Below are positions 51,881-60,500 of a stretch of DNA of 64,000 nucleotides, piece after piece. The notes beneath the pieces were generated by a model. The model had not been told where the DNA came from, did no database searches, and saw only the letters and a list, made by a program, of their open reading frames with translations. Position numbers and translations under genes: made by a program. The DNA is from Bacteroidota bacterium (GTDB taxonomy: Bacteria; Bacteroidota; Bacteroidia; Chitinophagales; Saprospiraceae): assembly GCA_963169455.1 (NCBI GenBank), contig CAUJDW010000093.1, forward strand, positions 1 through 64,000, read 5' to 3'. The number at the start of each line of letters is the position of its first letter. Within the stretch, counting starts at the first letter, position 1.

Positions 51881-52699
51881 TCAGGCAAAATCGACGAGTT
51901 TGTGCTGCCGGATGAAGAACAGCCTGAGCCCGGCCGGTAATAATACTAAAAAAAACGCCACGCCGGCCCAGGCGAAAAGAGGCGGCCCCTGGGCGCCCAG
52001 CAGTATCCAGCGGTATGCTTCGACCACCGTGGCCATGGGGTTGAGGTATAAAAAAGGCCGGAAACCGGCGGGTATCAGCGAGGGCAGATAGAAAACCGGC
52101 GTTAGCCAGATCGCTACGTTCAGGGCGGAGGCGGTGAGGTAAAAAAAATCGCGCCGACGGCCGCTCAGGCTGCAGGCCCAGATGGCCACGGTAAAGCCCG
52201 TCAGGAAATTCAGGCAGATGACGAACGGCAGCAGGAGGGCCCTGGCCGAAAAAGGGAAACCGAAGGCGGCCAGCAGAACGAAGAGCAAAAGGACGGAAAT
52301 GGACAATTCGACCAGCCCCAGCAGGCTCTTGTAGAGGGGGATGATCAACCTCGGCACGACGTTCCGCTTCAGGAACTGCCCCTCATTGGCGATCGAAGGC
52401 GCCGCATTATAAATGATGTCCTTGAAATAGTTCCAGCCAATCAGCCCCGAAAGGGCGACCAGGGGGTAAGGAATTGCCGTTTCGACCTTCAGCAACACCG
52501 AAAAGAAAAGGGAGTAGATGGCTACGTATGCCGCCAGGGGAATGACGGCCCACACCAACCCCATGGCCGTATGGGCGTATTTGGCTTTCCACTCGCGCCG
52601 GGCCAGCATCCAGGCGACGGGCAGGGCCCGCCATACTTCTTCCAGTTCCGCCAGCATGCTTTTCGGCTTGTTTTCGATCACCCTGTACATGGCCCTCAT
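51881..52699 (-). CDS. ABC-2 type polysaccharide export permease (operon gene 4)
   Basis: The 272-residue Wzm/TagG-like protein has the amphipathic REWKAKYAHTAMGLVWAVIP block (39-58) and six predicted membrane spans. GWNYFKDIIYNAAPSIANEG (about 88-107) is the characteristic cytoplasmic loop of ABC-2 O-antigen permeases. It forms the inner-membrane channel with the Wzt-like ATPase. It overlaps the O-antigen-ligase-like gene by 4 bp and lies 40 bp before the ATPase gene. Confidence 0.9.
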   Translation of the reverse strand: MRAMYRVIENKPKSMLAELEEVWRALPVAWMLARREWKAKYAHTAMGLVWAVIPLAAYVAIYSLFFSVLLKVETAIPYPLVALSGLIGWNYFKDIIYNAAPSIANEGQFLKRNVVPRLIIPLYKSLLGLVELSISVLLLFVLLAAFGFPFSARALLLPFVICLNFLTGFTVAIWACSLSGRRRDFFYLTASALNVAIWLTPVFYLPSLIPAGFRPFLYLNPMATVVEAYRWILLGAQGPPLFAWAGVAFFLVLLPAGLRLFFIRQHKLVDFA

Positions 52700-54993
52700 T
52701 CGTTCACCGGGAATAAAATGCCGCCGCTCCCATCCCTCTCATCAGGCGGCGGATTCAGGAGCAGGGCCAGCGTGCGGTAATGGTCGTTGCGGAGTATGCC
52801 CCGGGCTGCTTCCGCTGCGGAGCTCCCGGCCAGCAGGGCATCGCAGGCCGCTTCGGCGTGGCGGCCAAGAGCCTGAACCGCTTCGGGAGAATCCCCCCGC
52901 TGCCAGGCCCTGGCCCGGCAATATGCCGCCAGGGTGCTGAAGTAATCCCGGACGAAGGCTTCGTCGGAGGCGCGCTGATCATACAGGGCGCGGGCGGCGG
53001 CGAACCCGCCGGCGCGGCTGCCGGCCCGCAATTCGGGCAGGAGTTGGCGCCCCAGCTGATACATGGGGTTACCCTCCAACGCCGCCATTTCCATTTTAAA
53101 GCCGGCATCGGCGCGGATGAGCTTTAGCTTCGGGTTCTCTTCCAGGCTGATTTTTTCCAGTGTCTGCAGGCAAGCCTCATACTGGTCGGTGCGGTACAGG
53201 CAATACGCCAGGTTGGTGAGCGCCGGTTCGTAATTCGGAGCGAGTTCCACGGCTTTCTGAAGCACGGGCAGCGCATCGGCGTAGCGCTCCATGCCCATCA
53301 GGATGCTCGCCCTGGTGTTTAGCACCCGGTGGCTGTTGGGCTGGTATCGTTCTGCTTCCTCCGCCTTGTCCAGGGCCTTGTCCAGTTGCTGAAGTTGTTT
53401 GTACGCGTTGGCGCTATGCCACTGAATGGGGTCGCCGATGGGGTCCAGGCTGAAGAAAAGGCGCTCGGCTTCCACCGACAGGCGGGCGGCCTGCTCGAAG
53501 TTTCCCCGGGTTTCAAGCCGGAGTATTTCCTGCAGCCTGCGGTCGAGCTGCCGTTTTTCCCACCCCATCCAAAGGCTGAAGCCGATCAGGGCGAAGAGCC
53601 CGGCGGCCAGGGCGGTGCGGCGGCCGCCTGAAAGCGCCGGCGGCGCTGCGCCGCCGGCCAGGTTCAGCGCCATGGCTGCGTAAAGCAATAAAAGCAAATT
53701 GTGCTCGGGGCGCTCGGTGGGAAAGCTGAAGCCCATATCGATGGCGGCGGCCAGCAGCCCGCTGAACAACAGTATGGCCAGCAGGGCGCCGTTTTCACTG
53801 CCGGCCCGCCGGGCCGCCACCCAGGCGGCGGCCAACGCCAGCCCGCCCATGGCCAGATACAGCAGCAGGGCCGCCAGCCCGGCTTCGGCGGCGATGCCCA
53901 GATAAACGTTGTGGGGGCGGATGCGCATCTGGTCGATGCCCTCGAAACTGGGCGCGCTGCTGCCGCCGTATTCCGGGAAACGGACGCGCCAGTTGCCGGC
54001 GCCGACGCCCAGCACGGGGTGATCCGCAATCATTTGAACCGTATGTTTCCAGACGTATATCCGCTCGCGGGCGTTGCGCTCTGCTTCATTGGCCGGCTCG
54101 GCATCGGCGGCGGGCAGGCGGACAAAGGTTTGAACACGCCATTTCAGGGAACTGGCCAACTGGCTGCCTTTACCGCCGGCAAAGGCCAGCCCGACGGCCA
54201 GAAACACCCCCAGCAGGCCGGCAAGCACGGCATAGCGCCACTGCTTCCGGAAAGTGGGCGAAAACTGCTGCCGCTTCAGCAGCAACAAGGCCTGAAAAGC
54301 CAGGAACATGAGCGCAAAGGCCAGCCAGGCGGAACGCGTCTGGGAAAGCACCAGGGCAATGCCGCCGAGCGCCAGCCCGGCCAGGGCCAGAACGCGCCAG
54401 GCGCCTTTGTTCTGGAAAAAACAGAAACCCGCCCATGGCGTCAGCAACACCAGCAAAGACCCGAACAGGTTGCGGTTGCCGCTGAAACCGGTGGGCGGCA
54501 GCGAACCGGGAATACCGAAAACCGACAATCCATAATACTGGGTGATGCCGGCCAGGGCGCAAACCGCCAGAGCCGCCGTCAGGAACATGGACAGAAGCCG
54601 CGCCTGGCGAAGGGGTTCGGCCAGCAGGGCCAGCAACAGAAAGGCCAGCGCCAGGTGCAGCCCGTAGCGCGCCACAAACAGCATGCCCTCCCGAATATTA
54701 ACCGCCGGCCAGAGGCTGGCCAGGTTGACGAGCAAAAACCCCAGCCCCAGCCACAAAAACAAGCGCCCCAGGCCGGCGGGAACCCACAGCGGCCGGCGGG
54801 AAACCCAAAGCCAGGCCAGCACGCCAGCCGCCCAAACCGACAGCCCAAGCATACGAATTGCAAGGAATGGGTCGCGGGCGCCGCTGTCGAACAGCAGCAT
54901 GGCGAGCCCGAATGCCAGCATGACAAACAGGCTTGCCGCGTCCATCCCGGAAGAGGAAGAGGCCCTGGATCGTGTTTTTTTATTTTGCGCCAT
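52696..54993 (-). CDS. Wzy/WaaL-type O-antigen ligase-like protein with TPR tail (operon gene 3)
   Basis: The 765-residue protein has about twelve hydrophobic segments up to residue 480. The periplasmic loop of the Wzy_C family is visible in ADHPVLGVGAGNWRVRFPEY and MRIRPHNVYLGIAAEAGL (about 310-365). Polar residues there, Arg and His, are the usual catalytic ones. The last 250 residues form TPR repeats (EEAERYQPNSHRVLNTRASI, LQKAVELAPNYEPALTNLAY). It may polymerise or ligate glycan chains. A ligase beside an ABC exporter suggests transfer of the finished chain to lipid A or protein. Confidence 0.85.
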   Translation of the reverse strand: MAQNKKTRSRASSSSGMDAASLFVMLAFGLAMLLFDSGARDPFLAIRMLGLSVWAAGVLAWLWVSRRPLWVPAGLGRLFLWLGLGFLLVNLASLWPAVNIREGMLFVARYGLHLALAFLLLALLAEPLRQARLLSMFLTAALAVCALAGITQYYGLSVFGIPGSLPPTGFSGNRNLFGSLLVLLTPWAGFCFFQNKGAWRVLALAGLALGGIALVLSQTRSAWLAFALMFLAFQALLLLKRQQFSPTFRKQWRYAVLAGLLGVFLAVGLAFAGGKGSQLASSLKWRVQTFVRLPAADAEPANEAERNARERIYVWKHTVQMIADHPVLGVGAGNWRVRFPEYGGSSAPSFEGIDQMRIRPHNVYLGIAAEAGLAALLLYLAMGGLALAAAWVAARRAGSENGALLAILLFSGLLAAAIDMGFSFPTERPEHNLLLLLYAAMALNLAGGAAPPALSGGRRTALAAGLFALIGFSLWMGWEKRQLDRRLQEILRLETRGNFEQAARLSVEAERLFFSLDPIGDPIQWHSANAYKQLQQLDKALDKAEEAERYQPNSHRVLNTRASILMGMERYADALPVLQKAVELAPNYEPALTNLAYCLYRTDQYEACLQTLEKISLEENPKLKLIRADAGFKMEMAALEGNPMYQLGRQLLPELRAGSRAGGFAAARALYDQRASDEAFVRDYFSTLAAYCRARAWQRGDSPEAVQALGRHAEAACDALLAGSSAAEAARGILRNDHYRTLALLLNPPPDERDGSGGILFPVNE

Positions 54994-55011
54994 CGTTCTT
55001 GCACATTAAAC

Positions 55012-56190
55012 TCAGCACCCTACCGGGACGACAGGGCAGGCGGGCTCCTCCTTTTCCGGCGATTCCACCCCCAGCCCCAGCTGTTCCAGGTACTGCCCGA
55101 TGATATATTTTTCGTCGAACCTTTCCAGCACCAGTTGCCGGCCCGCCAAACCCATCTGCAACCTGGCGGAGCCGGGCAGCTCCAGCAACAGGCGCATTTT
55201 TTCGGCCAGCCCTTCCGCCTGTTTTTTCTCACAAAGGTAGCCGTTGTATCCTTCCAGTACGATTTCCCGGCAACCTACATTATCGGTGGCGACAATGGGG
55301 CGGCCCATGCTGGCGGCCTCGAGCAGGATGCGGGGCACGCCTTCCCGATAGTAGGTGGGCAACACCACCGCGTCGGCCCTGGCCAGAAAAGGGCGGATGT
55401 CCTCGTGGGCGCCGACGTATTCGATCAGCCCCTGGGCCTGCCACTGCTGAAGTTCCGAAATGCGGACGGCATTGGGAAAATGTTCTTCGATGAAACCGGC
55501 CACCAGGAAGCGGGCGCGGCATCCGGCGGCGCGCAGCAGGCGCGCCGCCTCCACATATTCAAAAATGCCCTTTTCCTTCATCAGCCGCCCGGCGAACAGA
55601 AAGCGGAAGGGCCTTCCCGGAGGCCCCGGCGAAGGAGCCGGGGAAAAATAACCCGTATCCACTCCCTCGCCCGGCAACAGCCCCGCCTGCCCGGGCCGGA
55701 TGATGCGCTTATCGAGGAAAAAATCACGGTCGTCCCGGTTGAGGAACCAGGCGCGGGCCGCGCGCCGCAGCCCCAGGCGGTAGAGCCGGATGGCAGCCCT
55801 GGTCTTCCAGGAATGGCTGGTGAACAGATGCCCCAGGCCCGTAATCACCGCCAGGGCCGGGATGCCCAGCAGCCGGGCGGCCAGTTGCCCGAAGATATTG
55901 GGCTTGATCGTGAAAGAAAGCGCATAATCGATCCGCCATTTTTTCATCAGGCGGTATGCAACGAGCATGTAGCGGAGGCAATCCAGGGGGTTGAGGCTGT
56001 AGTTCATAACGGGCGCCGGCTCAAAAATGCAGCCCATAGCCTGGAGCTTCCTGCTGAATTTGTCTTCCGGTGCTATGACGACAACGCGCGCGCCCCGCTG
56101 CAACAACTGCCGGATAAGGCCCCGGCGGAAGTTGTAAACGCTCCAGCTGGTATTGGAGAGGATGGCTATATTTCCGGGTGCTTTGAGCAT
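55012..56190 (-). CDS. GT4-family glycosyltransferase (operon gene 2)
   Basis: The 392-residue GT-B protein has the N-terminal acceptor domain (NIAILSNTSWSVYNFRRGLI). The C-terminal donor domain has RFLFAGRLMKEKGIFEYVEA (about 195-215) and the EX7E motif in YREGVPRILLEAASMGRPIV (about 285-305). Blocks SFTIKPNIFGQLAA and VITGLGHLFTS resemble WcfI/galactosyltransferase-type enzymes of capsule loci. It would add a sugar to the lipid-linked chain on the cytoplasmic side. It is 18 bp before the ligase gene. Confidence 0.9.
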   Translation of the reverse strand: MLKAPGNIAILSNTSWSVYNFRRGLIRQLLQRGARVVVIAPEDKFSRKLQAMGCIFEPAPVMNYSLNPLDCLRYMLVAYRLMKKWRIDYALSFTIKPNIFGQLAARLLGIPALAVITGLGHLFTSHSWKTRAAIRLYRLGLRRAARAWFLNRDDRDFFLDKRIIRPGQAGLLPGEGVDTGYFSPAPSPGPPGRPFRFLFAGRLMKEKGIFEYVEAARLLRAAGCRARFLVAGFIEEHFPNAVRISELQQWQAQGLIEYVGAHEDIRPFLARADAVVLPTYYREGVPRILLEAASMGRPIVATDNVGCREIVLEGYNGYLCEKKQAEGLAEKMRLLLELPGSARLQMGLAGRQLVLERFDEKYIIGQYLEQLGLGVESPEKEEPACPVVPVGC

Positions 56191-56215
56191 AGGTGTTTTT
56201 TACTTTTCAAAGGCT

Positions 56216-57121
56216 TCAAAGGGTTGCGCCTCCGGCATGGCGCCGAAGGCGGCCCGGAGCCAGCAAGGCGCTTTTGGCGGCCAGCCGCAGCCGGTGAGGA
56301 ATGCGGGGCAACAGCTCCATTTTCAGCCGCCGCCAGAGGCGGGGCGCCCGGAAAAAGGGACGCGGCGAATACGCCGCCTCGATACCGTGCAAGGCCAGCA
56401 GGCGCCCCAGCGCCGACCCTTCGGGAACGGCTTTCTTATCCAGCCCGCGGCTCCGCCATTCCTCGTTCATCCAGTGAAAGGCGCACCACCGGGGCGCAAA
56501 AGAAGGGGCGTGGTAAAGGTAATACTCCACGGTTTCCCAGCGGTCTTTATTTGTTATGTCAACGATATAAGGTTCCAGTTGGAACTGCCGGACGTATTTA
56601 TTGAGTATCCGCACCGGCAGCAGCCAGTCGCGGTTAGCGGCATTGACCCGCTCCCGGGCTTCCAGATAACAGGCCTCCATCAGCGGGCTGCCCTGGGGGC
56701 ACTTCATCAGGTTGCCCACCACCGGCAGCACATCGTGCCGGCGAAATATATAGGGCGCTTCAAAGTCCAGCGGCCGCAGGCAGGTGACGTCCATATCGGA
56801 CCACCAGCCGCCCTCCTCATACAAAAGCTTGTACCGGAACAGGTCGGCAAAACCCGCCAGGCTGCCCTTGCCGTGGCCGAACTGATTGCCGTGCCGGTAG
56901 CGGAAAATGTCCCCGGCCGGCAGAATATCAGCCGCCGGGCGCTGGATAACGCCTTCCGGCAGCCCATGGCTCAGCGGTTCGTACAGCCAAAGGTGGAACT
57001 CGTGCCCCATGGCCACAAAAGACCGAAGGCACAATTCCTCCAATGGGCTCAGGGAAGAACCCACCCACAAGCCATGAACGACCTTATTCTGGGCTTCCAT
57101 CTTTTGGTGAAGTTTGTTCAT
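56216..57121 (-). CDS. GT32-like glycosyltransferase (operon gene 1)
   Basis: The 301-residue protein starts at the ATG at 57121 (MNKLHQKMEAQNKVVHGLWVG); an extension to 57244 in AT-rich DNA is rejected. KVVHGLWVG, FADLFRYKLLYEEGGWWSDM with Asp109-Met-Asp111, and the following CLRPLDF are hallmarks of GT32 (OCH1/DXD sugar-binding) enzymes. A helical C-terminal tail with many Arg residues follows. It is the first gene of the operon, so its promoter should lie in the AT-rich stretch at 57122-57400. Confidence 0.88.
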   Translation of the reverse strand: MNKLHQKMEAQNKVVHGLWVGSSLSPLEELCLRSFVAMGHEFHLWLYEPLSHGLPEGVIQRPAADILPAGDIFRYRHGNQFGHGKGSLAGFADLFRYKLLYEEGGWWSDMDVTCLRPLDFEAPYIFRRHDVLPVVGNLMKCPQGSPLMEACYLEARERVNAANRDWLLPVRILNKYVRQFQLEPYIVDITNKDRWETVEYYLYHAPSFAPRWCAFHWMNEEWRSRGLDKKAVPEGSALGRLLALHGIEAAYSPRPFFRAPRLWRRLKMELLPRIPHRLRLAAKSALLAPGRLRRHAGGATL

Positions 57122-57543
57122 TGACGGTTTCCGGGTAAGCTGTCTGGTCCGGCAAGCGCCTGCCTGTTTCAGGAAAGAAAAAAACTTGCCTCCGAGGGTA
57201 AAGCTAGACGAAAATTTCAAAAAAGTATATGAGCTGAAAGCCAAACAGTAAAGAAAAAAACTAAAACAAAAATGAAAAAAGCACAGATAATAAAAAATCC
57301 TTTAGATTTGTGTACCGAAAATAAACTGTTCTTGATTCCCTCTTTTAAAGAATTCTTTTCTGCCCCAACCAAATGCCCGATGTCTGTTCCATAGCCTGCT
57401 CCCCGGTTTGACTGACTGGTATGTGAATGGAAGCAGGGTGTTCCTCTGACGAGTAAACGGCAAATACCAAACCCCTGGGGTCCTGCGCCTTGCCTGGATT
57501 CCCGAAGGGCGCTAAAGTACGTATATAACAAACTGTACATCTC
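57122..57543. other. AT-rich divergent intergenic region
   Basis: This 422-bp stretch separates the operon start (minus strand) from the giant secreted-protein gene (plus strand). The part at 57190-57350 is strikingly AT-rich (runs of A and aaaaaactaaaac-like sequence) compared with the GC-rich surroundings, as expected for divergent promoters. A frame of 111 codons on the minus strand here is judged non-coding. A Bacteroidota-like box is listed separately. Confidence 0.6.
57303..57310 (+). promoter_or_regulatory. Possible -7 box upstream of the giant secreted protein
   Basis: TAGATTTG fits TAnnTTTG. It lies 234 bp before the ATG, which would make a long leader, and no -33 element is seen, so confidence is low. 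Confidence 0.25.
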
Positions 57544-60500
57544 ATGATCCACCGGACCCTAGTTACGCTGGCATTCGCCTGCCTGTTCCTCTCCAATGCT
57601 CAGGCGCAGTTTTCCGCCACCACCAACGCCAACGATGCCTACATCGATGTCTCCTGGAACCTCGCCCAGGTTTGTTTCCAGGATGCGGGCAACAACAACC
57701 AGGCCTACCCCGACGGCGTACACCTGGAACTTTTTGCCGACGGCGCCTCCGTTTACATCGAAGTGCTCGACGACCCGGCGCCCACAGCGGTCAGCAATAC
57801 TTTCCGGCATTACGTCGGGCCGGGCCGCAGCGTCAACTACGGACTGATGCTCTATATCATTGGCCCGGGCGACGAGGTGTCGGTGATCAACTGTTCCAGC
57901 CTGACGGCCTCGGGCTCCACCCTCGGCTTCCAGCCGCCGGTAAACGTCGCGGCTACCGACGCCACCAGGGCCGATGCCGTCGTGCTCAGCTGGCAGAACA
58001 AATCGCTGCTCAGCTCCTCTTTCCAGGTCATCAGGAAGCTGGGGGCCCAGGAAACGCTCGTGGCTACCATTCCCGGCTCAACGGCAGTGGATTCCGTCTT
58101 CACCTATGTGGACGCCTTCCGCCTGGACAACGCCCTGAGCCTCGAAAACGGCGCCCAGTACGAATATTGCATCCGCACTTACAGCGAACTGGTGGATTCC
58201 ACTTTCGGGGAGCCGGATTTCGCAGTCTGCGACATGGGCAGCACCTACGACATCAACCTGCAGGCCACCGACTTCACCTTCACCGACAGGGTGAACCTGA
58301 CGTGGAACGATGTTTCCGCCTTTGCTGAAAAGATCGTGATCAAAAGAGACAGGGAGGTGGTTGCTACGCTGGAAGATGAGGCCTTGACTATTTATTCCGA
58401 TACGGACCCTACCTACGGCCTCAACAGCCTGTATTCCATCGACCTGATAAACGCCCAGGGCGTCATTACCGTGCAGGATACCGAAAGAGGCGGAGCGGAC
58501 CCCATCGGGGCCATCTCGGGTTTCGTACGCAGCAAGGAGGGCGTCGGCGTACCGGGTGTAAAGGTCAAATACGAAGTGGAAGTCCTCGACTCCCTGATCC
58601 GGGATTCCACCCTGACGGATTTCACGGGCCGTTATTCCTTCGAAGATGTCTTTTACGCCCGCCAGGGCAGCTTCACCCTCCGGGCCGAAAGAGCGGGGGC
58701 ATCCATCAAACCCGCCAAGCTGGTTTTCATACTCAACAACGAGAACCCCGTGAAGGAGGAGGCCAACTTCCTGTTCAACACCAGCCTGGCTATGAGCAGT
58801 GACTCCATCGCCCTGCAGCAGTTCGAAGGGGCGCCTGGCGTGGATAGGCTGAATTTTACCTGGAACTACTTCTCCACCGCCGATACCACCCATTTCCAAC
58901 TCTACCGCGAAGGCACGCTGGTCACTATTGGCGATGACGCTACAGCGCCGCCCGCAGGCCTCAGTGACCTGACAGGCAAGCCCAACTACTACTATGCCTA
59001 TGAGTTGCGGGCCTACGCCATCCGGAACGATTCCATCGCACTGGTGTCCGTCAAGGATACCGTGCAGTTCCCCGCAGTCGAAAAACCCACTAACCTGGCC
59101 ATACAGGACAACTTCGACAGCAACAGCATGGGCGTGCTGACCCTGTCCTGGGACCACAGCTCCGATAATTTCAGCGGCTTCCGCATATACCGGGACAATG
59201 TGCTGCTTGCCGTGCTGGGCTCCGCCCCGCGCCGCTTTTCGGACTACACCGGCCTGCCGGGGGCAACCTATGAATATTCGATCACGGCCTTCCGGAATAT
59301 CGATGGCGAGATTTTCGAATCCGAACGGGTTAACGGAGCGCCAAACCTGTTTCCCGCTTTCTTCGAACCAACCAACGTAGTGGCTACACCGATGGCAAAT
59401 GACAATGCTGTCATCGTGAGCTGGGATATCCCCGGCGGCTTCGGCGGGCAGGACTATTTCTCCGGCTTCAAAATCATGCGCAACGGCCAGGAGATCGGCG
59501 AGATCATGAAGGGCGACACCACGGCCTTTAAAGACCTGCTGGGCATTCCGGGTGTTTCCTATACCTATATGGTGAAAACCTTCGTTGACCAGCCGGACAC
59601 GGTTTACGCCAGCACGGGCGTGATGGCTGCTCCGGTAAACTTCCCCGCGATCGCCACCCCGGTGCTCAGCAGCGTTACGCCGTCCACCGGCAAAGCGCTG
59701 GCCAGCATCGACAACACCTATAATACCACCCACAACAACTTCGACGGTTTCATCATAACGGCCAACGGAGCGGCCTTCGACACCCTGCAAAGGCATCAAA
59801 CCAGCGCCGCTTACTTCCCCAATATACGGGGCGCCGCGCCGGTGAACGTCACCATCGGGCTGCAAGCCTACCGCAATATCAACGGGCAGATATTCACCTC
59901 CGCGGCCGCTACCCAGGCCGTCGCCATTCCGCTGGCCAACAACAGCCTGGAAGCGCCGGGCAACATCAATGCATCGGAGGAGTTCCCCATGCACGTTGCT
60001 GTTACCTGGACTTACCCTACCTTCAAACTTTCCCGCTTCGTCGTGTACAGAGACAACGCCGTCCTGGACACCCTGCCGACGACGGCCCGCGCCTACTACG
60101 ACTATGATACCGACCCGGGCCAGACGCACGAATACAGCGTCAAGGCCATCTACAACGGCGCCGAATCCATCGTCGTGTCGGATGTCGGCCGCAGGCGCAA
60201 CCTGGGCGTATTGCAGGGGCAACTGGTGTCCGGCAGCAACGGCCGCAATGTGGACAGCCTCGAATTGCGCCTGCTCAACGGCGCACAGACGGTTGGCCGC
60301 ACCTTCTCCAACCGGGCCGGCTACTATCTCTTTGAAAACCTGCCCATCGACGGCGGGCAGTCCAGCCTCGCGCTCAACCTGCAGACGATGGGGCGCAGCG
60401 TCGAAGTAACGGCTCCGCAGCAAAGCGTACCGGAAGCGCCCATCCGCAACCGGACGATAACCGACAACTTTGCCGACGAATTCGTACCGGGTGATTATCC

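Noticed and set aside
40538-52699. Resemblance to a lasso-peptide or RiPP cluster (Asn-synthetase-like, transglutaminase-like, radical SAM and ABC genes together).
   Set aside because: No room for a precursor-peptide gene in the gapless operon. The transglutaminase is a lipoprotein, AsnB keeps its glutaminase Cys2, and the transporter is of the polysaccharide (Wzm/Wzt) type.
53701-56604. A 967-codon plus-strand frame opposite the ligase and GT4 genes.
   Set aside because: It is antisense to two well-supported genes and has Gln/Arg-rich low-complexity composition.
57217-57552. A 111-codon minus-strand frame in the AT-rich intergenic region.
   Set aside because: It crosses both likely promoter regions, has no recognisable domain and ends in a hydrophobic run explained by A-rich DNA.
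58078-60423. Long minus-strand open frame (781 codons), with similar ones at 61093-62535 and 62971-63846.
   Set aside because: They lie wholly opposite the giant plus-strand frame, which has a signal peptide and recognisable repeated domains. The minus products are low-complexity shadows typical of GC-rich DNA.
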